Position numbers and translations under genes: made by a program. DNA of 64,000 nt from Lactiplantibacillus garii (GTDB lineage: Bacteria > Bacillota > Bacilli > Lactobacillales > Lactobacillaceae), in NCBI RefSeq assembly GCF_003885105.1, contig NZ_QWZQ01000004.1, positions 1-64,000 on the forward strand, written 5' to 3'. How positions within the stretch are numbered: the first letter of the stretch is position 1; the number at the start of each line of letters is the position of its first letter. A model generated the notes under the pieces. That model was not told the origin of the DNA. It was given only the letters and a program-made list of their open reading frames with translations, and did no database searches. Of this stretch, positions 62,299-64,000 are shown piece by piece.

Positions 62299-64000
62299 AT
62301 GAAGACATATTTTCAAAGGATTGGGCAATCACTAATGTTGCCAATTGCCACGCTACCGGCGGCGGCAATCTTAGTGGGGCTCGGTAACTATTTACCGAAA
62401 GCCTGGATTTTATCCCGGTTTATGATTTCGGGTGGCGATGTGATCCTAAATAACCTGGCATTATTGTTTGCGGTCGGATTAGCCGTTGGGATGACTAAAA
62501 ATAAGGACGGCGCGGCAGCCATTGCCGGGGTCGTTGCCTACTTAGTCCCAACGACCATGTTGGGACCGGCCGGGTTAGCCACGCTATTAAATATTAAACA
62601 GGCTGACGTTGCGGCGGCCTTTAAGTACATTGACGGCAACGTTCTCGTTGGGATTTGTGCCGGGTTGATTGCCGCGGCGCTGTACAATAAGTTTCACGAA
62701 GTTAAGTTACCGATGGCGATTTCATTTTTCAGTGGTAAACGCTTAGTTCCTATTATGGCGGCCTTCGTGATGTTATTTTTTACCGCGGCGTTGTACTTTA
62801 TTTGGCCGTTTTTCTACGACGGCATGGTAGCTTTTGCCACCAGCATTTCCAAACTAGGATTTATTGGGGCGGGACTGTACGGGTTCTTTAACCGCCTATT
62901 GATTCCAACCGGGCTACACCACGCACTTAACTCCGTATTTTGGTTTAACGTTGCCGGAATTAACGATATTGGTAACTTTTGGGCCAGTCACGGCGTTAAA
63001 GGGGTAACCGGGATGTACGAAGCCGGATTTTTCCCCGTGATGATGTTTGGTCTCCCCGCCGGTGCGTACGCGATTTACCGTAATGCCCGGCCAGAGCGCA
63101 AGCAAGAAGTTGGTTCATTAATGTTAGCCGGTGCGTTTGCCTCGTTCTTTACCGGGGTCACCGAACCCTTGGAATTTTCGTTCATGTTCGTGGCTTGGCC
63201 GTTGTACCTCGTCCACGCCGTATTAATGGGTGTTTCGGTCGGTTTTGCGGCCCTAATGCACTGGACTGCCAGTTTTTCCTTTAGCGGTGGTTTAGTCGAC
63301 TACTTATTAAGTTTTCGGATGCCGCTCGCAAATCAACCGTACATGTTATTGGTTCAGGGACTGGTCATGGCCGTCATTTATTACTTTGGTTTTGATTTTG
63401 CTATCAAACGGTTTAACTTAAAAACCCCGGGACGCGAAGCGGTGCTTGCTACGGACGCTTCTGATTCAACCGCGCAAGGTGGCGCGGTGGCGATTGAGGC
63501 GAGCGATGATAAGTACATGCAACAGGCTAAAAAGATTTACGCGGCAATTGGTGGTCACGATAATATTAGTGTGATCAATAATTGTACGACGCGGTTACGC
63601 TTGCAATTAAAAGATACCGCCAAGGTTGACCAGACGGCCGTTAAAGCGGCCGGGGTCCCCGGATTAAACGTCCTAGACGTTCACAACATCCACATTGTGA
63701 TCGGGACCGAGGTTCAATTCGTCGCCGAAGCGTTACAACAATTATTTAGTGGTCAGGTGGCGGTGGCTCCCGCCGCAACGGAAAGCGTTGAAACAAAGCC
63801 AGCGTCACCAGCCGCTCCGTCCGAAAAAACGGTCGCGATAACGACCGTTTTACACGCGCCGGCAACCGGACAGTTAATGCCGATTACCGCCGTGGCGGAC
63901 GATACCTTTGCGCAGAAAATGCTCGGTGACGGGTACGCCGTTGAACCCACGGGTGCCGAAGTAGTGGCACCGGTCAGTGGTGAAGTGACCAGCATTTTTC
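62299..64000 (+). CDS. nagE: PTS N-acetylglucosamine-type transporter, EIICBA (cut by window end)
   Basis: 567 codons are visible and open to the last base. EIIC: QSLMLPIATLPAAAILVGLG, LIPTGLHHALNSVFWF and GVTEPLEFSFMFVAWPLY fit the glucose/GlcNAc class. EIIB starts near residue 400, with the phospho-Cys in NNCTTRLRLQ. EIIA begins VLHAPATGQLMPIT and is cut at GEVTSIF before its active His. It imports and phosphorylates GlcNAc or glucosamine. The ATG has AAGGAG 8 nt upstream. The NagR-like site in front supports GlcNAc over glucose. Confidence 0.88.
   Translation, partial: MKTYFQRIGQSLMLPIATLPAAAILVGLGNYLPKAWILSRFMISGGDVILNNLALLFAVGLAVGMTKNKDGAAAIAGVVAYLVPTTMLGPAGLATLLNIKQADVAAAFKYIDGNVLVGICAGLIAAALYNKFHEVKLPMAISFFSGKRLVPIMAAFVMLFFTAALYFIWPFFYDGMVAFATSISKLGFIGAGLYGFFNRLLIPTGLHHALNSVFWFNVAGINDIGNFWASHGVKGVTGMYEAGFFPVMMFGLPAGAYAIYRNARPERKQEVGSLMLAGAFASFFTGVTEPLEFSFMFVAWPLYLVHAVLMGVSVGFAALMHWTASFSFSGGLVDYLLSFRMPLANQPYMLLVQGLVMAVIYYFGFDFAIKRFNLKTPGREAVLATDASDSTAQGGAVAIEASDDKYMQQAKKIYAAIGGHDNISVINNCTTRLRLQLKDTAKVDQTAVKAAGVPGLNVLDVHNIHIVIGTEVQFVAEALQQLFSGQVAVAPAATESVETKPASPAAPSEKTVAITTVLHAPATGQLMPITAVADDTFAQKMLGDGYAVEPTGAEVVAPVSGEVTSIF

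Overview
The window looks like a chromosomal segment from a lactic acid bacterium of the family Lactobacillaceae. This rests on the LPQTNE sorting signals of two surface proteins, the strong purine-rich Shine-Dalgarno sites, frequent GTG and TTG starts, three tRNA-sensing T-box leaders, and protein families typical of lactobacilli. Species cannot be fixed from the sequence alone. No rRNA, tRNA, CRISPR array, phage gene or transposase was found.

Layout. 1-5.9 kb: a plus-strand operon holding two copies of an [alpha/beta hydrolase + old-yellow-enzyme] pair, a tautomerase-like protein and a DsbA-like protein without a CxxC motif, facing a HxlR regulator; probably electrophile or enoate metabolism. 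6.0-11.1 kb: a glycyl radical enzyme of the dehydratase (GCVE) type, a DeoR regulator, a short radical-SAM activase and a VIT-type Fe/Mn transporter. 11.2-14.4 kb: RNase HI, nucleoside hydrolase, PPK2. 14.4-28.6 kb: cell-envelope genes (two LPQTN-anchored adhesins, an LTA-synthase-type protein, a membrane GDPD, an MMPL exporter, GNAT, ferredoxin-NADP reductase). 28.8-34 kb: choloylglycine-hydrolase-family protein, asd, DUF1801, CorA, VanZ-RDD. 34.2-36.6 kb: a PNAG-type polysaccharide operon (pgaC, pgaD-like, deacetylase). 36.9-38.8 kb: an XRE protein, and a MarR/azoreductase pair.

39.2-47.9 kb: a complete histidine pathway (PHP phosphatase, then a His T-box, then hisZGDBHAFIEC). 47.9-52.3 kb: a MerR-type promoter driving a hexapeptide acetyltransferase, a TerC protein, a beta-hydroxyacid dehydrogenase and an NADH oxidase/peroxidase-type flavoprotein. 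52.5-55.5 kb: a TrpX-type ABC transporter on the minus strand behind a long leader with a strong promoter, a 19-codon ORF containing Trp, competing hairpins and a terminator. 55.7-59.6 kb: a Met T-box followed by metA (acetyl-CoA type), O-acetylhomoserine sulfhydrylase and hom. 59.7-64 kb: DegV, a Leu T-box with an array of ACACATAG repeats before a ketopantoate-reductase-family gene, and a GlcNAc-type PTS transporter cut by the window end.

How it works together: asd and hom supply homoserine, which metA and the sulfhydrylase turn into homocysteine. His, Met and Leu supply are each sensed by their own T-box. The most interesting unexplained items are the attenuator-like leader of the ABC transporter (55.2-55.5 kb), the ACACATAG array after the Leu T-box, a three-copy intergenic hairpin repeat, and the paired old-yellow-enzyme copies that have each lost a different conserved residue.
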